From assembly GCF_028372415.1 (NCBI RefSeq), contig NC_092877.1, forward strand, positions 248,305,010 to 248,369,009: a DNA stretch of 64,000 bases. The letters run 5' to 3'. The notes under the pieces are model-generated. The model was not told where the DNA came from. It saw only the letters and a program-made list of their open reading frames with translations, and did not search any database. The DNA comes from Notamacropus eugenii (taxonomy: Eukaryota > Chordata > Mammalia > Diprotodontia > Macropodidae). Positions 47,161 through 57,595 of the stretch are shown here, piece after piece. A program made the translations under genes and the position numbers. The stretch's first letter is position 1. Each line of letters opens with the position of its first letter.

Positions 47161-48089
47161 CGGAGTGAAAGCAACGACTCACCTAAGCTCCTGGAAAAAC
47201 TCCTTTGGATATTTCTGGGGGGAGAGTCTGACCAGACTTTGGAGGTGTAGAATCCAGTGGGAGACGGACTTTGACAGATTCGGAGCCCAGGCTGGACTGG
47301 AAGGTCCACGGGAGGGATCTGTTCCGCGGGGGTAAGAGCCCGGCGCACAGCGCAGCGCGGTCGGCGCGGCAGGGCGGAGGCGACCCGAGGGGCCCGAGAG
47401 TGGCGGGCGAGACCAGCGGAGCAGGAGATAAGCCAGGCCGAGCCAACGATATCAGCGCAACAGCCTTTGAAATCTTCAGCCTAAAGACGGGACTTCAGTG
47501 GGTCACTACTTGAACATCCAGAAGGTGGGATGCCGGAGTGATCAGTAAGTGCTCTCCCCTCCCCCCCGATGACCGTGAGGGAACCATAAAATTCTTCCCC
47601 AGATTGATCCTGGATCAGTGGGAGCAGCAGAAAGGGGCGAGTGGTCTCGTAACACCAGAGGCTGGAGAGGTGGCAAAGGGGGATTCTTCCTACCGTGGTG
47701 GAGGCTATCTGGAGGGACAGACGACCCAGGGCAGAGAAAAATTCGCACTGAGACCCAAGCAAGCCGCAGCCCGGGAGACGAGCCCCAGGAGGGGCGGGAA
47801 CACGCATTAGCCTCTAGGCGTGCCCCAGCCCTCCAGGGGAAAAGGGAAGACAATAGGGAAGCTGGGATCACCATCCCCCGGACCTTGCCTTTGCCTCAGG
47901 CCAGCTGAGGAGATATCCTGAGACCAGACCACACCTCCCACACACCTATCAAGCTAAACCCAGGGTTGATCTGGGAAACAACAACAACAAAAAAAAGCCT
48001 GCTTTTAGCCTAGACAAACATCAACTCAACTTAAAAGATCTGTATCTTCTGACTGAAAGAACCAAAAGCTACAACACTCAGCCAACATC
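47161..48089 (+). promoter_or_regulatory. L1 copy C 5'UTR/promoter region, CpG-rich
   Basis: 929 bases upstream of ORF1. 47325-47460 and 47690-47830 are dense in CpG (for example 'gcgcagcgcggtcggcgcgg'), a probable methylation-controlled promoter. Homologous positions in copies A, B and D are mutated. By analogy with other mammalian L1s it should carry an internal RNA polymerase II promoter. The frames on both strands here (up to 110 codons) are unsupported. Confidence 0.7.
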
Positions 48090-49271
48090 ATGAATCGGAA
48101 AAAGCAGACGAAAAGTGAAAAAACCATAGAATCTTTCTATGGGGATAAGGACCAAAACACAAACACCAAAGAGGTCAGAGCTGAGACTGTACTTCCATCT
48201 GAAACCTCAGATGGGACTATGAATTTCTCGCAAGCACAACTAGATTACCTGGAACGTCTGAAGAAGGATATAAAAGAAAAACTGGCCAATGATTTTAAAA
48301 CCATAAAAAAAGAATTCACTGATGAGAACATCAATCTGAAAAAGAAAATTGAAGAAATGGAAAAGGAAGTTCAAAAATTAACTGGAGAGAATAATTCCCT
48401 AAAAGGAAGAGTTAATCAAACGGAAAAGGAAACTCAAAACCTAATAGGGAAAATTGATCAGATGGAAAAGGAAACCCAAAACCTAACTGGGAAAATTGGT
48501 CGAATGGAAAAAGAAGTACAAAAATTAAATGGAGAAAATAGCTCCTTAAAGGGAAAAATTGGCCAGATGGAAAAGGAGATGCGAAAGCTAACTGAAGAAA
48601 ACAATACGATCAAGATTAGAATTGGGCAAGTAGAAACTAATGACTCAATGAGGCAACAAGAGTCAGTCAAACAAAATCTAAAGAATGAAAAGATGGAAGA
48701 AAATCTAAAATATTTAATTGGAAAAACAACTGACCTGGAAAATAGATCCAGGAGAGAAAATCTAAGAATTATTGGCCTGCCAGAAACCCATGATGAAGAA
48801 AAGAGTCTGGACAATATCTTCCAGGAAATCATCAAGGAAAACTGCCCAGAAGTACTAGACTCAGAGGGCAAAATAGTCATCGAAAGAATCCACCGTTCCC
48901 CACCGGAAAGGGATCCCAAACTCAAAACCCCAAGAAATATAGTTGCTAAATTCCAGAGCTATCAAGTGAAGGAGAAAATACTACAAGCAGCCAGAAAGAA
49001 ACAATTTAAATATCAAGGTCACACAGTCAGGATCACACAGGACCTTGCAGCTTCTACATTAAAAGATCGAAAGAATTGGAACCCAATATTCCGTAAGGCA
49101 AAGGAGTTGGGACTCCAACCGAGGATCAACTACCCAGCAAAGTTCAGCATAACATTTCAGGCAAGGAGAAAGTCATTCAACGAAATAAGGGATTTCCAGA
49201 GCTTCCTGACCAAAACACCAGAACTCAATAGACAATTTGATCTTCAAATGCAGGTCTCCAGAGAATCATAA
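48090..49271 (+). CDS. L1 ORF1 protein (RNA-binding chaperone), intact
   Basis: 393-aa L1 ORF1p, a nucleic-acid chaperone that trimerises, coats L1 RNA and forms the cytoplasmic RNP needed for retrotransposition. The start ATG at 48090 is in frame with the whole ORF. Layout: a basic N-terminus (MNRKKQTKSEKT), a long coiled coil at about residues 55-215 built of heptad-register units (MEKEVQKLTGENNSLKG and similar 14- and 21-residue forms), an RRM from about 222 (ENLRIIGLPE at 223; VIERIHRSPPERD), and a C-terminal domain (PRNIVAKFQSYQVKEKIL, LQPRINYPAKFSITF). It is somewhat longer than human ORF1p (338 aa), mostly through coiled coil. There are no stops or frameshifts. The minus-strand 155-codon frame inside is a shadow. 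Confidence 0.97.
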   Translation: MNRKKQTKSEKTIESFYGDKDQNTNTKEVRAETVLPSETSDGTMNFSQAQLDYLERLKKDIKEKLANDFKTIKKEFTDENINLKKKIEEMEKEVQKLTGENNSLKGRVNQTEKETQNLIGKIDQMEKETQNLTGKIGRMEKEVQKLNGENSSLKGKIGQMEKEMRKLTEENNTIKIRIGQVETNDSMRQQESVKQNLKNEKMEENLKYLIGKTTDLENRSRRENLRIIGLPETHDEEKSLDNIFQEIIKENCPEVLDSEGKIVIERIHRSPPERDPKLKTPRNIVAKFQSYQVKEKILQAARKKQFKYQGHTVRITQDLAASTLKDRKNWNPIFRKAKELGLQPRINYPAKFSITFQARRKSFNEIRDFQSFLTKTPELNRQFDLQMQVSRES

Positions 49272-49836
49272 AAAGGTAAACAGAGGGGAAAAAACAAAAA
49301 CAAAAACTTGCAACTCAATTAGGGCAATCTGTTTACCTCCCTGTAAGGGAAGATGCTACCTGTTAATCTTGAGAACTGTGCAGCTATTATGATAAAAGGG
49401 ATATATGTAGAGGGAACGGGCATAAAGTAAATGATGTCATGGCAAAAATATAATTTAAGTATGAGAAGGGAATGTAATAGGAGGTGTGGAAAGGGGGAAG
49501 CAGAAAATGGCAAATTATATCACAGGAAGAAGTACAAAACCATAGTAGAGGGAAGGAGGGGAGGGAGATGAGCATTGTTTGAGAGGTACTCTCATCTGAT
49601 TTGTTCAAAGGAGGGAACAATAACCTTAAGCAGATAATCCTAACTAGCTCTATAGGTAGTAGGAGGGGAAGGGGGAAGAAAGGGGAGGGTGGCTAAAAGG
49701 GAGGAAAGAAGCAATAAGAGTAAAGGGGACTAAAAGGGAGGGGGGCTAAAAGAAGGAGGGGAAGGCTGCAGGAGGAGGGGGAGAAAAGTGAATACTATTG
49801 AGGAGGGGAAGGGAGACGGGAGAGTTAAAAGCACAA
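49272..49836 (+). other. L1 ORF1-ORF2 spacer, purine-rich
   Basis: 565 bases between the ORF1 stop and the ORF2 ATG. The second half (about 49555-49830) is almost pure purine, with recurring 'ctaaaaggga' and 'aggggaag' motifs. The same layout recurs in copies A (3840-4045), B (46790-47020) and D (59900-60150), so it is a conserved part of this family. It contains several G-runs and may influence how ORF2 is translated. No ORF is expected. Confidence 0.8.
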
Positions 49837-52800
49837 ATGGTGGGAAAGAGGGTGGAGGGAAATACACAGATTGTAATCATAACTGTGAATGTGAATGGGA
49901 TGAACTCTCCCATAAAACGGAGACGGATAGCAGAATGGATTAAAAGCCATAATCCAACAATATGCTGCTTACAAGAAACACATTTGAAACGGGGGGATAC
50001 ACATAGGATAAAGGTCAAAGGATGGAGCAGAATATATTGTGCTTCAGCTCATGTAAGAAAGGCAGGAGTAGCAATCCTAATCTCAGACAAAGCAAAAGCA
50101 GAAATAGATCTAATCAAAAGGGATAAGGATGGAAACTATATCCTACTAAAAGGCACCATAGACAATGAAGCAATATCATTACTAAACATGTATGCTCCAA
50201 GTGGTATAGCATCCAGATTCTTAGAGGAGAGGTTGGGGGAGTTGAAGGAAGAAATTGATAGCAAAACTATACTAGTGGGGGACCTCAACCTCCCCCTCTC
50301 TGAACTAGATAAATCCAACCTTAAAATAAACAAGAAAGAGGTTAAGGAGGTAAATAAAACTCTGGATAAGGTAGATATGATAGATCTTTGGAGAAAATTA
50401 AATGGGAATAGAAAGGAATATACCTTTTTCTCAGCGGTACATGGAACATTTACAAAAATTGACCATGTACTAGGACATAAAAATCTCACAATCCAGTGCA
50501 GAAAGGTAGAGATAATCAATGCATCCTTTTCAGATCATAATGCATTAAAAATTACATGTAATAAAAGGCCATGGAAAGAGAAACCAAAAATCAATTGGAA
50601 ACTAAATAATCTAATTCTAAAGAAGGATTGGGTTAAAGAAGAAATCATAGAAACAATCAACAACTTCATTCAAGAGAATGACAATAGTGAGACAACATAC
50701 CAAAACTTATGGGACACTGCAAAAGCAGTTATTAGGGGAAGTTTTATATCTCTGAATGCTTACATAAATAAAATAGAGAAAGAGGAGATCAATGACTTAG
50801 GCTTGCAGTTGAAAAAGCTAGAAAAAGAACAAATTGAAAATCCCCAAGTAAATACCAAATTAGAAATACTGAAAACCAAAGGAGAGATTAATAAAATTGA
50901 AATAAAGAAAACTATTGAATTAATAAATAAAACCAATAGTTGGTTTTATGAAAAAACTAATAAAATTGATAAACCTTTGGTTAATCTGATCAAAAAAAAG
51001 AAAGAAGAAAACCAAATTACTAACATTAAAAATGAAAGGGGTGAACTCACCTCCAATGAGGAGGAAATTAAAACAATAATTAGAAACTACTTTGCCCAAC
51101 TTTATGCCCACAAATTCGATAATCTAAACGAGATGGATGAATATTTTAAAAAATACAAATTGCCCAGATTAACAGAAGAGGAAGTTGAATACTTAAACAA
51201 CCCCATCTCAGAAAAAGAAATTGAACAAGCCATCAATGAACTCCCTAGGAAAAAATCTCCAGGGCCAGATGGATTCACAAGTGAATTCTATCAAACATTT
51301 AAAGAACAGTTAATTCCAATACTACATACACTATTCTTGAAAATTGGGGAAGAAGGAGTCCTCCCAAATTCTTTCTATGATACAAATATGGTTTTGATAC
51401 CCAAACCAGGAAGAGACAAAACAGAGAAAGAAAATTATAGACCAATTTCCCTAATGAATATAGATGCAAAAATTTTAAATAAGATTTTAGCAAAACGAAT
51501 AGAGCATCTAATCACGAGATTAATACATTATGATCAGGTAGGATTCATACCAGGACTACAGGGCTGGTTCAATATTAGGAAAACTATTAGCATTATCGAC
51601 CACATCAACAACAAAGCTAACAAAAACCACATGATTATCTCAATAGATGCAGAAAAAGCTTTTGACAAAATACAACATCCATTCCTACTAAAAACATTGG
51701 AGAACGTAGGAATAAAGGGAACTTTCCATAAAATTATAAGCAGTATCTATCTAAAACCTTCAGCAAGCATTATATGCAATGGGGATAAGCTAGATGCATT
51801 CCCAATAAGATCAGGGGTGAAACAAGGTTGTCCATTATCACCACTATTATTCAATATGGTACTAGAAATGTTAGCTGTAGCAATTAGACAAGATAAAGAT
51901 ATTCAAGGAATTAGAATAGCCAAAGAAGAAACTAAGTTATCACTCTTTGCAGATGATATGATGATTTACCTAGAGAATCCCAGAGATTCAAGTAAAAAAT
52001 TACTTGAATTAATAAACAACTTTGGTAAAGTTGCAGGGTACAAAATAAACCCACACAAATCCTCTGCATTCCTATATATTAGCAACAAAGTTCAACAGCA
52101 AGAGATAGAAAGAGAAATCCCATTTAAAGTTAGGGTAGACAGTGTAAAATACTTAGGAGTCTACCTGCCAAAACAAACCCAGGGACTATATGAACACAAT
52201 TACAAGACACTTTTTGCACAAATAAAGTCAGATTTAAGTAAGTGGAAAAACATTAGTTGCTCATGGGTAGGCCGTGCTAATATAATAAAAATGACAATTC
52301 TACCCAAATTAATATACTTATTTAGTGCCATACCAATTAAACTATCAGACAATTACTTTCTAGAGCTGGATAAAATAATATCAAAATTCATTTGGAAAAA
52401 CAAAAGGTCCAGAATATCAAAGGGACTAATGAAAAGAAATGCTTGGGAAGGTGGCCTAGCGCTACCAGACCTTAAACTGTACTATAAAGCAGCAATTATC
52501 AAAACCACTTGCTATTGGCTAAGAAACAGAGAGGTAGACAAGTGGAATAGACTTGGCACTCAAGATGCAGTAGGCAAGGAATATAGCAACCTTCTGTTTG
52601 ATAAACCCAAGGACCCCAGCTTCTGGGATAAGAACTCATTGTTTGACAAAAATTGCTGGGAAAACTGGATAACAGTGTGGCGGAAATTAGGCATAGACCC
52701 ATACCTGACACCGTACACAAGAATAAAGTCCAAATGGGTACATGATTTAGGTATAAAGATTGATACCATGAATAAACTGGAGAAGCAAGGAATAGTGTAT

Positions 52801-53688
52801 TTATCAGATCTATGGAGAAGGGAAGAATTCTTTACTAAAGAAGAGATAGAATGCATTATGAAATGCAAAATGGATAACTTTGAGTACATTAAACTGAGAA
52901 GTTTTTGCACAACCAAACCCAATGCAACCAAAATCCGGAGGGATGTAATAAATTGGGAAAAAATTTTTACAGCTAAGCTCGGGGATAAAGGCCTCATTTC
53001 TAGAATATATAGAGAACTGACCCAAATGTATAATCATACAAGTCATTCCCCAATTGATAAATGGTCAAAGGATATGAACAGGCAATTTTCAGAGGAAGAA
53101 ATTAAAGCTATCTATAATCATATGAAAAAATGCTCTAAATCACTATTGGTTAGAGAGATGCAAATCAAAACAACTCTGAGGTACCACATCACACCTATAA
53201 GATTGGCAAACATGACAGAACAAGAAAATGATAAATGCTGGAGAGGATGTGGGAGAGTTGGAACACTAATTCATTGTTGGTGGAGCTGTGAGCGCATCCA
53301 ACCATTCTGGAGAGCAATTTGGAACTATGCCCAAAGGGCTACAAAAATGTGCATACCCTTTGACCCAGCAATATCGCTACTAGGACTATATCCCCAAGAG
53401 ATCATAAAAATGGGAAAGGGTCCCACATGTACAAAAATATTTATAGCAGCACTCTATGTAGTTGCCAAAAACTGGAAGTCAAGGGGATGTCCATCAATTG
53501 GGGAATGGCTGAATAAATTATGGTATATGAATGTAATGGAGTACTATTGTGCCATAAGAAATGATGAACAAGAAGACTTCAGAGAGGCCTGGAAGGACTT
53601 ATATGACCTGATTCTGAGTGAAAGGAGCAGAACCAGGAGAACTTTATGCACAGCAACAGCCACAGTGTGTGAGAGTTTTTTCTGGTAG
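49837..53688 (+). CDS. L1 ORF2 protein (endonuclease/reverse transcriptase), intact
   Basis: ORF2p nicks target DNA and reverse-transcribes L1 RNA there. The open frame extends back to a TTG at 49798, but the first ATG is 49837. From there (1283 aa) residues fall about four later than in the human protein, as expected. Apurinic-type endonuclease: N18 (NVNG), E47 (QETH), Y119 (YAPSG), D149/N151 (GDLN), D209 (KIDH), D233/H234 (SDHN). Reverse transcriptase: [42 protein letters not shown] and the catalytic FADD at 704-707. C-terminal Cys-rich CX3CX7HX4C: C1134, C1138, H1146, C1151 (CWRGCGRVG...HCWWSC). It ends FFW then TAG. No disabling change is seen. Two minus-strand frames of 127 and 145 codons inside are shadows. 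Confidence 0.97.
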   Translation: MVGKRVEGNTQIVIITVNVNGMNSPIKRRRIAEWIKSHNPTICCLQETHLKRGDTHRIKVKGWSRIYCASAHVRKAGVAILISDKAKAEIDLIKRDKDGNYILLKGTIDNEAISLLNMYAPSGIASRFLEERLGELKEEIDSKTILVGDLNLPLSELDKSNLKINKKEVKEVNKTLDKVDMIDLWRKLNGNRKEYTFFSAVHGTFTKIDHVLGHKNLTIQCRKVEIINASFSDHNALKITCNKRPWKEKPKINWKLNNLILKKDWVKEEIIETINNFIQENDNSETTYQNLWDTAKAVIRGSFISLNAYINKIEKEEINDLGLQLKKLEKEQIENPQVNTKLEILKTKGEINKIEIKKTIELINKTNSWFYEKTNKIDKPLVNLIKKKKEENQITNIKNERGELTSNEEEIKTIIRNYFAQLYAHKFDNLNEMDEYFKKYKLPRLTEEEVEYLNNPISEKEIEQAINELPRKKSPGPDGFTSEFYQTFKEQLIPILHTLFLKIGEEGVLPNSFYDTNMVLIPKPGRDKTEKENYRPISLMNIDAKILNKILAKRIEHLITRLIHYDQVGFIPGLQGWFNIRKTISIIDHINNKANKNHMIISIDAEKAFDKIQHPFLLKTLENVGIKGTFHKIISSIYLKPSASIICNGDKLDAFPIRSGVKQGCPLSPLLFNMVLEMLAVAIRQDKDIQGIRIAKEETKLSLFADDMMIYLENPRDSSKKLLELINNFGKVAGYKINPHKSSAFLYISNKVQQQEIEREIPFKVRVDSVKYLGVYLPKQTQGLYEHNYKTLFAQIKSDLSKWKNISCSWVGRANIIKMTILPKLIYLFSAIPIKLSDNYFLELDKIISKFIWKNKRSRISKGLMKRNAWEGGLALPDLKLYYKAAIIKTTCYWLRNREVDKWNRLGTQDAVGKEYSNLLFDKPKDPSFWDKNSLFDKNCWENWITVWRKLGIDPYLTPYTRIKSKWVHDLGIKIDTMNKLEKQGIVYLSDLWRREEFFTKEEIECIMKCKMDNFEYIKLRSFCTTKPNATKIRRDVINWEKIFTAKLGDKGLISRIYRELTQMYNHTSHSPIDKWSKDMNRQFSEEEIKAIYNHMKKCSKSLLVREMQIKTTLRYHITPIRLANMTEQENDKCWRGCGRVGTLIHCWWSCERIQPFWRAIWNYAQRATKMCIPFDPAISLLGLYPQEIIKMGKGPTCTKIFIAALYVVAKNWKSRGCPSIGEWLNKLWYMNVMEYYCAIRNDEQEDFREAWKDLYDLILSERSRTRRTLCTATATVCESFFW

Positions 53689-54088
53689 ACTTAGATTTTT
53701 GTAATAACACAAGAACTTCTTACAAAAAAAAAAAAAAAATCCCAATGGTGGACCTCAAGGCAAAAAGCCTTCCACACTCAGAGAGAGAAATATGGAAGTC
53801 ACTCACATAATGTAGCAGATCATGTTTGTGTATGTGTATCTGTTTGTGTATCATGTTCTGATTTGTTATACGGATTCTTTCATTTATCTTAGTCTGACTA
53901 CACAGCATGACGATAGTGAAAATATACTCAATAGGAAAGTTTATGTAGAATCTATACAGAATTGTATGCAGTCGTGGGGAGGGAGGGAGGTAGTGGGGGG
54001 TGGGTGGGGAGGGATAAAATCGCAATTGTATGGCAGTGATTGTTAAACATTAAAAAAAAATAAAAAAATTAATAAAAAAAAAAAAAAA
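53689..54088 (+). other. L1 copy C 3'UTR with G-rich tract and A-rich tail
   Basis: The 3'UTR is about 360 bases. 53976-54013 is a run of G-blocks (gggg-a-ggg-a-ggg-agg...gggggg-t-ggg-t-gggg-a-ggg) able to form a G-quadruplex on the RNA strand. The tail from 54049 is A-rich, with AATAAA-type motifs at 54069-54076 (aattaataaaa), then a run of about 15 A. The TSD follows at 54089. The 101-codon minus-strand frame here is an artefact. Confidence 0.88.
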
Positions 54089-54105
54089 GAAAATACACTA
54101 TTCTT

Positions 54106-54297
54106 TGCAAAAGAACATACTCCATTTGATTATATGAATGTGTGTATACATATACATATTTATATAGACATGAATATACACTCAGGTGTGAACATACACA
54201 TGCTGTGTAAGTTCTTTTGAAATATAATGAAGTAAATGAGGGAAGAACATAAGGAATACATGTAAAATAGCAAAATAATCACGGGAAGAAAAATGAG
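54106..54297. other. Flank of L1 copy C, no gene
   Basis: AT-rich unique sequence with a short (TA/CA) tract at 54130-54180, between the 3' target duplication of copy C and the next HAL1. Confidence 0.5.
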
Positions 54298-55902
54298 TAC
54301 AAAGAAAGATTTCAAGCACAAGACAGCCTGGAAGGCTGACAGGAAAGGTTTGTCCCATCAGGCTAGGATCAGAGGGCAGGCCAGCTCTGGCTGCATGGCA
54401 GGAACAGGACTGAAGCAGAATTCAGGGTTCAGAATCATGGGAACCAGTTGCTAGATCCCAGATTTCTCACCCCACAAACAACAAAGACAGCTTCAAAAGT
54501 CAGTAAGAAAGCTTTTTCACCTGAGTGAGAATGGAGTCCAGTTTAGCCCCAGCCCAGGTTCCATGGTGACGGCTGACACTGATGCAGAAGGATTCACTTT
54601 TGGACCCCTCAGCCTAAAGACCCCAGGGGAATTGTGTGGCTGATCGGGGTCTCACTTATGAGTGGGTATCCTGGGGTGAGTAAGAGCTCTTGCCCTGGCG
54701 TGATGGAGCAGGTGGAGGCTCTGGAGAGGGAATTCTACTCAAAGATCCTGGGCAGAAAGAATTATTTGTGGTTGCTCATAGATGAGAGCACAGACTAGGA
54801 GAGGAGGAAACTCCTCTCCCTTGATTGTGACACTTTGGAGGAACTGGGAACTTACTGGTGCCTAGAGCATACCATCCACTTGACAAAGGACTCAAAATCC
54901 AACTAACGAGCTGGGAAAATGTCCAAAAAAGGGAAAAAATAAGAAAATATAAGGTTACTTTCTTGGCGAATGAACACTTTCTTCCATCATGTAGGATAAG
55001 AAAGAGCAAAGCATACCATGAGAGGAAGACATCAAAGTCAAGGCTTTCACATCCATCACCTCGAGAAAAGATATTGAATGGTCTCAGGCCATGGCAGAAT
55101 TCGAAAAGGATTTTGAAACTGAAGTAAGAGAGATGGAGGAAAAATTGGGAAGAGAAATGAGAGTGATACAATAAAATCATGAAAAGCAAATCAACAGCTT
55201 GCTAAAGGAGACCCAAAAGAGGCAGAAGAAAATAACAACTTTAAATATAGACTAACCCAAATGGCAAAAAAGGTCCAAAAGACCAATGAGGAGAAGAATA
55301 CTTTAAAACACAGAATAGGTCAAATGGAAAAAGATGTTCAGAAGCTCGCTGAAGAAAATAGTTCTTTAAAAATTAGAATGTAGCAGAGGGAAGCTAATGA
55401 CTTTATGAGAAACCAAGAAAGAGATCCAAAAAGAGAAACGCCTAGGAATATTGTAACCAAATTCCAGAGGTCGGAAATCAAGGACAAAATATTTCAAGCA
55501 GCTAGAAACAAACAATTTATGTATTCTGAAAATACAATTAGGAAAACACAGGATCTGGCAGCTTCTACAGGGATCAGAGGGCTTGAAATATGATATTCCA
55601 GAAGTAAAAGACACTAAAATTAAATCCAAGAATTACCTTCCAGAAAAAATCAGTATAAAACTTCAGGGGAAAAAATGGTCATTCATTGATATAGAGGACT
55701 TTCAAGCATTCTTCACGAAAAGAGCAGAATTCGAATAGAAAATTTGATTTTCAAACATAAGAATCAAGATAAGCATGAAAAGGAAAACATGAAAGAGAAG
55801 TCATAAAGGATTTTCTAAATTTGGAGTGTTTACATTCTCACATGGAAAGATAATATTTGTAACCTTTGAGACTTTTCTCAATATTTGTGTAGCTGGAGGG
55901 AT

Positions 55903-55939
<37 letters not shown>

Positions 55940-56110
55940 TAGGGTTATTGAATAGTAGGAATCATATCTGAAAAAATAAAATTGAGGTAACAGAAATATA
56001 TTGGGAGGAGAAAGGGAGAAATGGAATGGGACAAGTTATCATTCATAAAAGAGGGAAGAAAAAACTTTTTCAATGGAGGAGAAAAGGGATGAAATCAAAG
56101 GGGAAAAAGT
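54298..56110 (+). mobile_element. HAL1 relic 4, plus strand
   Basis: A 5'UTR (about 54298-54918), an ORF1 remnant starting at the ATG 54919 in a 'gaaaatgtccaaaaaaggga' context (as in HAL1 relic 2), coiled-coil pieces around 55150-55400, a CTD piece 55405-55593 (KFQRSEIKDKIFQAARNKQF) and an ORF1 end near 55740. A purine-rich 3' region follows, with a (CA)n run. No endonuclease or RT is present. There is a large internal deletion after about 55410, where the RRM part is missing. Multiple stops make it dead. Confidence 0.75.
55905..55936. repeat. (CA)n microsatellite
   Basis: Uninterrupted CA dinucleotides of about 32 bases, lying in the post-ORF1 region of HAL1 relic 4, where sister copies have tgtg/caca tracts. 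Confidence 0.97.
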
Positions 56111-56515
56111 AAAGTTTACCCAGCAAAACTAAGTATAATATGTCAGGGTGGAAAATGGTCATTCTGTGAAACAGAGGACTTCCAAGGCTTCTTGATGAAA
56201 AGATCAAGCAGAATAGAAAATTTGACTTTCAAGTACAGAAATCAAGGGAAGCATGAAAATGTATCAAGAAAAAGAAATCATAAAGGACTTAGTAAAGTTA
56301 AACTGTTTACATTCCTACACGGAAAGACATTTTTAACTCTACACTTTTCTCATTATTAGCTTAGTTGGAGGAACTATATACAGAGAGACACAAGGTGAGG
56401 TGAGTCGGAAGAGATGATATCAAAAATGAAAATTAAGGAATGAGAGAGGAATATATTAAGAGGGGAAAAGGAGAGATGGAATGGGGTAAGTTATTTCTCA
56501 TAAAAGAGGCAAGAG
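56111..56515 (+). mobile_element. Second HAL1 ORF1-end/3'UTR fragment, plus strand
   Basis: Repeats, in the same order, the segment at 55620-56100: 'aaaatggtcattctgtgaaa' and 'agaggacttccaaggcttct' (ORF1 end), 'actgtttacattcctacacg', 'gagagaggaatatattaaga' and 'ggagagatggaatggggtaa'. The two are clearly diverged, so this is either a separate 5'-truncated insertion or an old tandem duplication. Confidence 0.65.
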
Positions 56516-56520
56516 AAAAC

Positions 56521-57595
56521 TGTTTCTTTTTTACTTATTTTTAGTTTTCAATATTCATTTCCACAAAATTTTGAATTTAAAATTTTCATCCCATCTCTCC
56601 CCTCTCCCCACCCCATAACGCCCTTCCTTCTGATTTCCCATTCCCTCAATATGACCTCCCCTCTATCAGGCCCTCCCTTCTTTTATCCCCACGGTCTCTT
56701 TTCTTGTAGGGCAAGATTGATTTCTACACCCATTACCTGTATTTCTTATTTCCCAGTTGTATGCAAAAATAGTTCTCAACATTCATTCCTAAAACTTTGG
56801 GTTCCAACTCATCTCCCTTCCTCCCTTCCCAGCCATCCCCACTGAGAAGGCAAGCAAGTCAATACAGGCTGTATAGGTGTAGTTTTGCAAAAGACTTTCA
56901 TAATACTCATGCTGTAGAAGACTAACTATATTTCCCTCCATTCTATCCTGGCCCCATTTATCTGTTCTCTCTTTTGACCTTGTCCCTCCCCAAAAGTGTT
57001 TACTTCTAATTACTCTCTCCTCCCATTTGTCCTCCCTTCTGTCATCTCTCTACCCTACTTGTCCTCTTCTACCCTATTTTCCTGTAGTGTATGACATATT
57101 TTCATATCAAATTGAGTAAGCATATTATTCCATCCTTAAGACAAATGTGAAGAGAATAAGCTTCACTTTTTCCCTCTCACGTCCTCCTTTTTCTCCTCTG
57201 TTGAAAAACCTTTTTCTTGCCTGTTTTATGAGAGATAATTTGCCCCATTCTATTTCTCTCTTTCTCCTCCAAATTTATACCTCTTTCACTCCTAAATTTT
57301 ATGTTTTTAGATATCTCCCCTTGTTATTCATCTCATTGTTCCCTCTCTATCTATATTTGCATCTCTGTGTGTGTATGAGTGTGTGCATTCCCCCACAACT
57401 ACCCAAATATTGAGAAAATTCTCAAGAGTTGCAAATATTATCTTTCCATGTAAGAATGCAAACAGTTCAAATTTAAAAAGTCTTTTATGATATCTCTTTC
57501 CTATTTACCTTTTCAGGCTTCCTATGATTCTTGTGTTTGACAATCAAATTTTCTATTCAGTTCTGTTCTTTTCATCAAGAATGCTTGAAAGTCGG
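56521..57595 (-). mobile_element. HAL1 relic 3, minus strand, interrupted by L1 copy D
   Basis: On the minus strand, a HAL1 3' half: the ORF1 end (antisense 57530-57595, 'tttctattcagttctgttct'), then a G/A-rich 3' region ending in a 'tggaaatgaatattgaaaac' stretch at about 56540, typical of the HAL1 3' terminus in marsupials. The plus-strand T-rich 56521-56530 is its tail. The 5' half would continue beyond L1 copy D, outside the window. The 64- and 88-codon frames here are antisense artefacts. Confidence 0.8.

Larger units (their letters stand above)
47161..54088 (+). mobile_element. L1 LINE, copy C: both ORFs intact, nearly full length
   Basis: A 6.93-kb plus-strand L1 with 5'UTR (47161-48089), intact ORF1 (48090-49271), a 565-base spacer, intact ORF2 (49837-53688), a 3'UTR with a G-quadruplex-type tract, and an A-rich tail (54049-54088). 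It is flanked by the perfect 17-bp duplication gaaaatacactattctt (47144-47160 and 54089-54105). Against copy D, it lacks about the first 24 bases of the 5' end, including the CCAAGATGGC motif. Its 5'UTR is CpG-rich where other copies have TpG/CpA, so it is young. On sequence alone it is a candidate for a recently or still active element; loss of the extreme 5' end may limit its promoter. Confidence 0.96.

Noticed and set aside
47542..47874. 110-codon antisense frame in the L1 copy C 5'UTR, considered as an ORF0-like gene
   Set aside because: It arises from the GC-rich 5'UTR composition, overlaps several other chance frames on both strands, and is not conserved in copies A, B or D. ORF0 is known only from primates.
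52560..52997. 145-codon minus-strand frame inside L1 ORF2
   Set aside because: It is a shadow of the intact ORF2 on the other strand.
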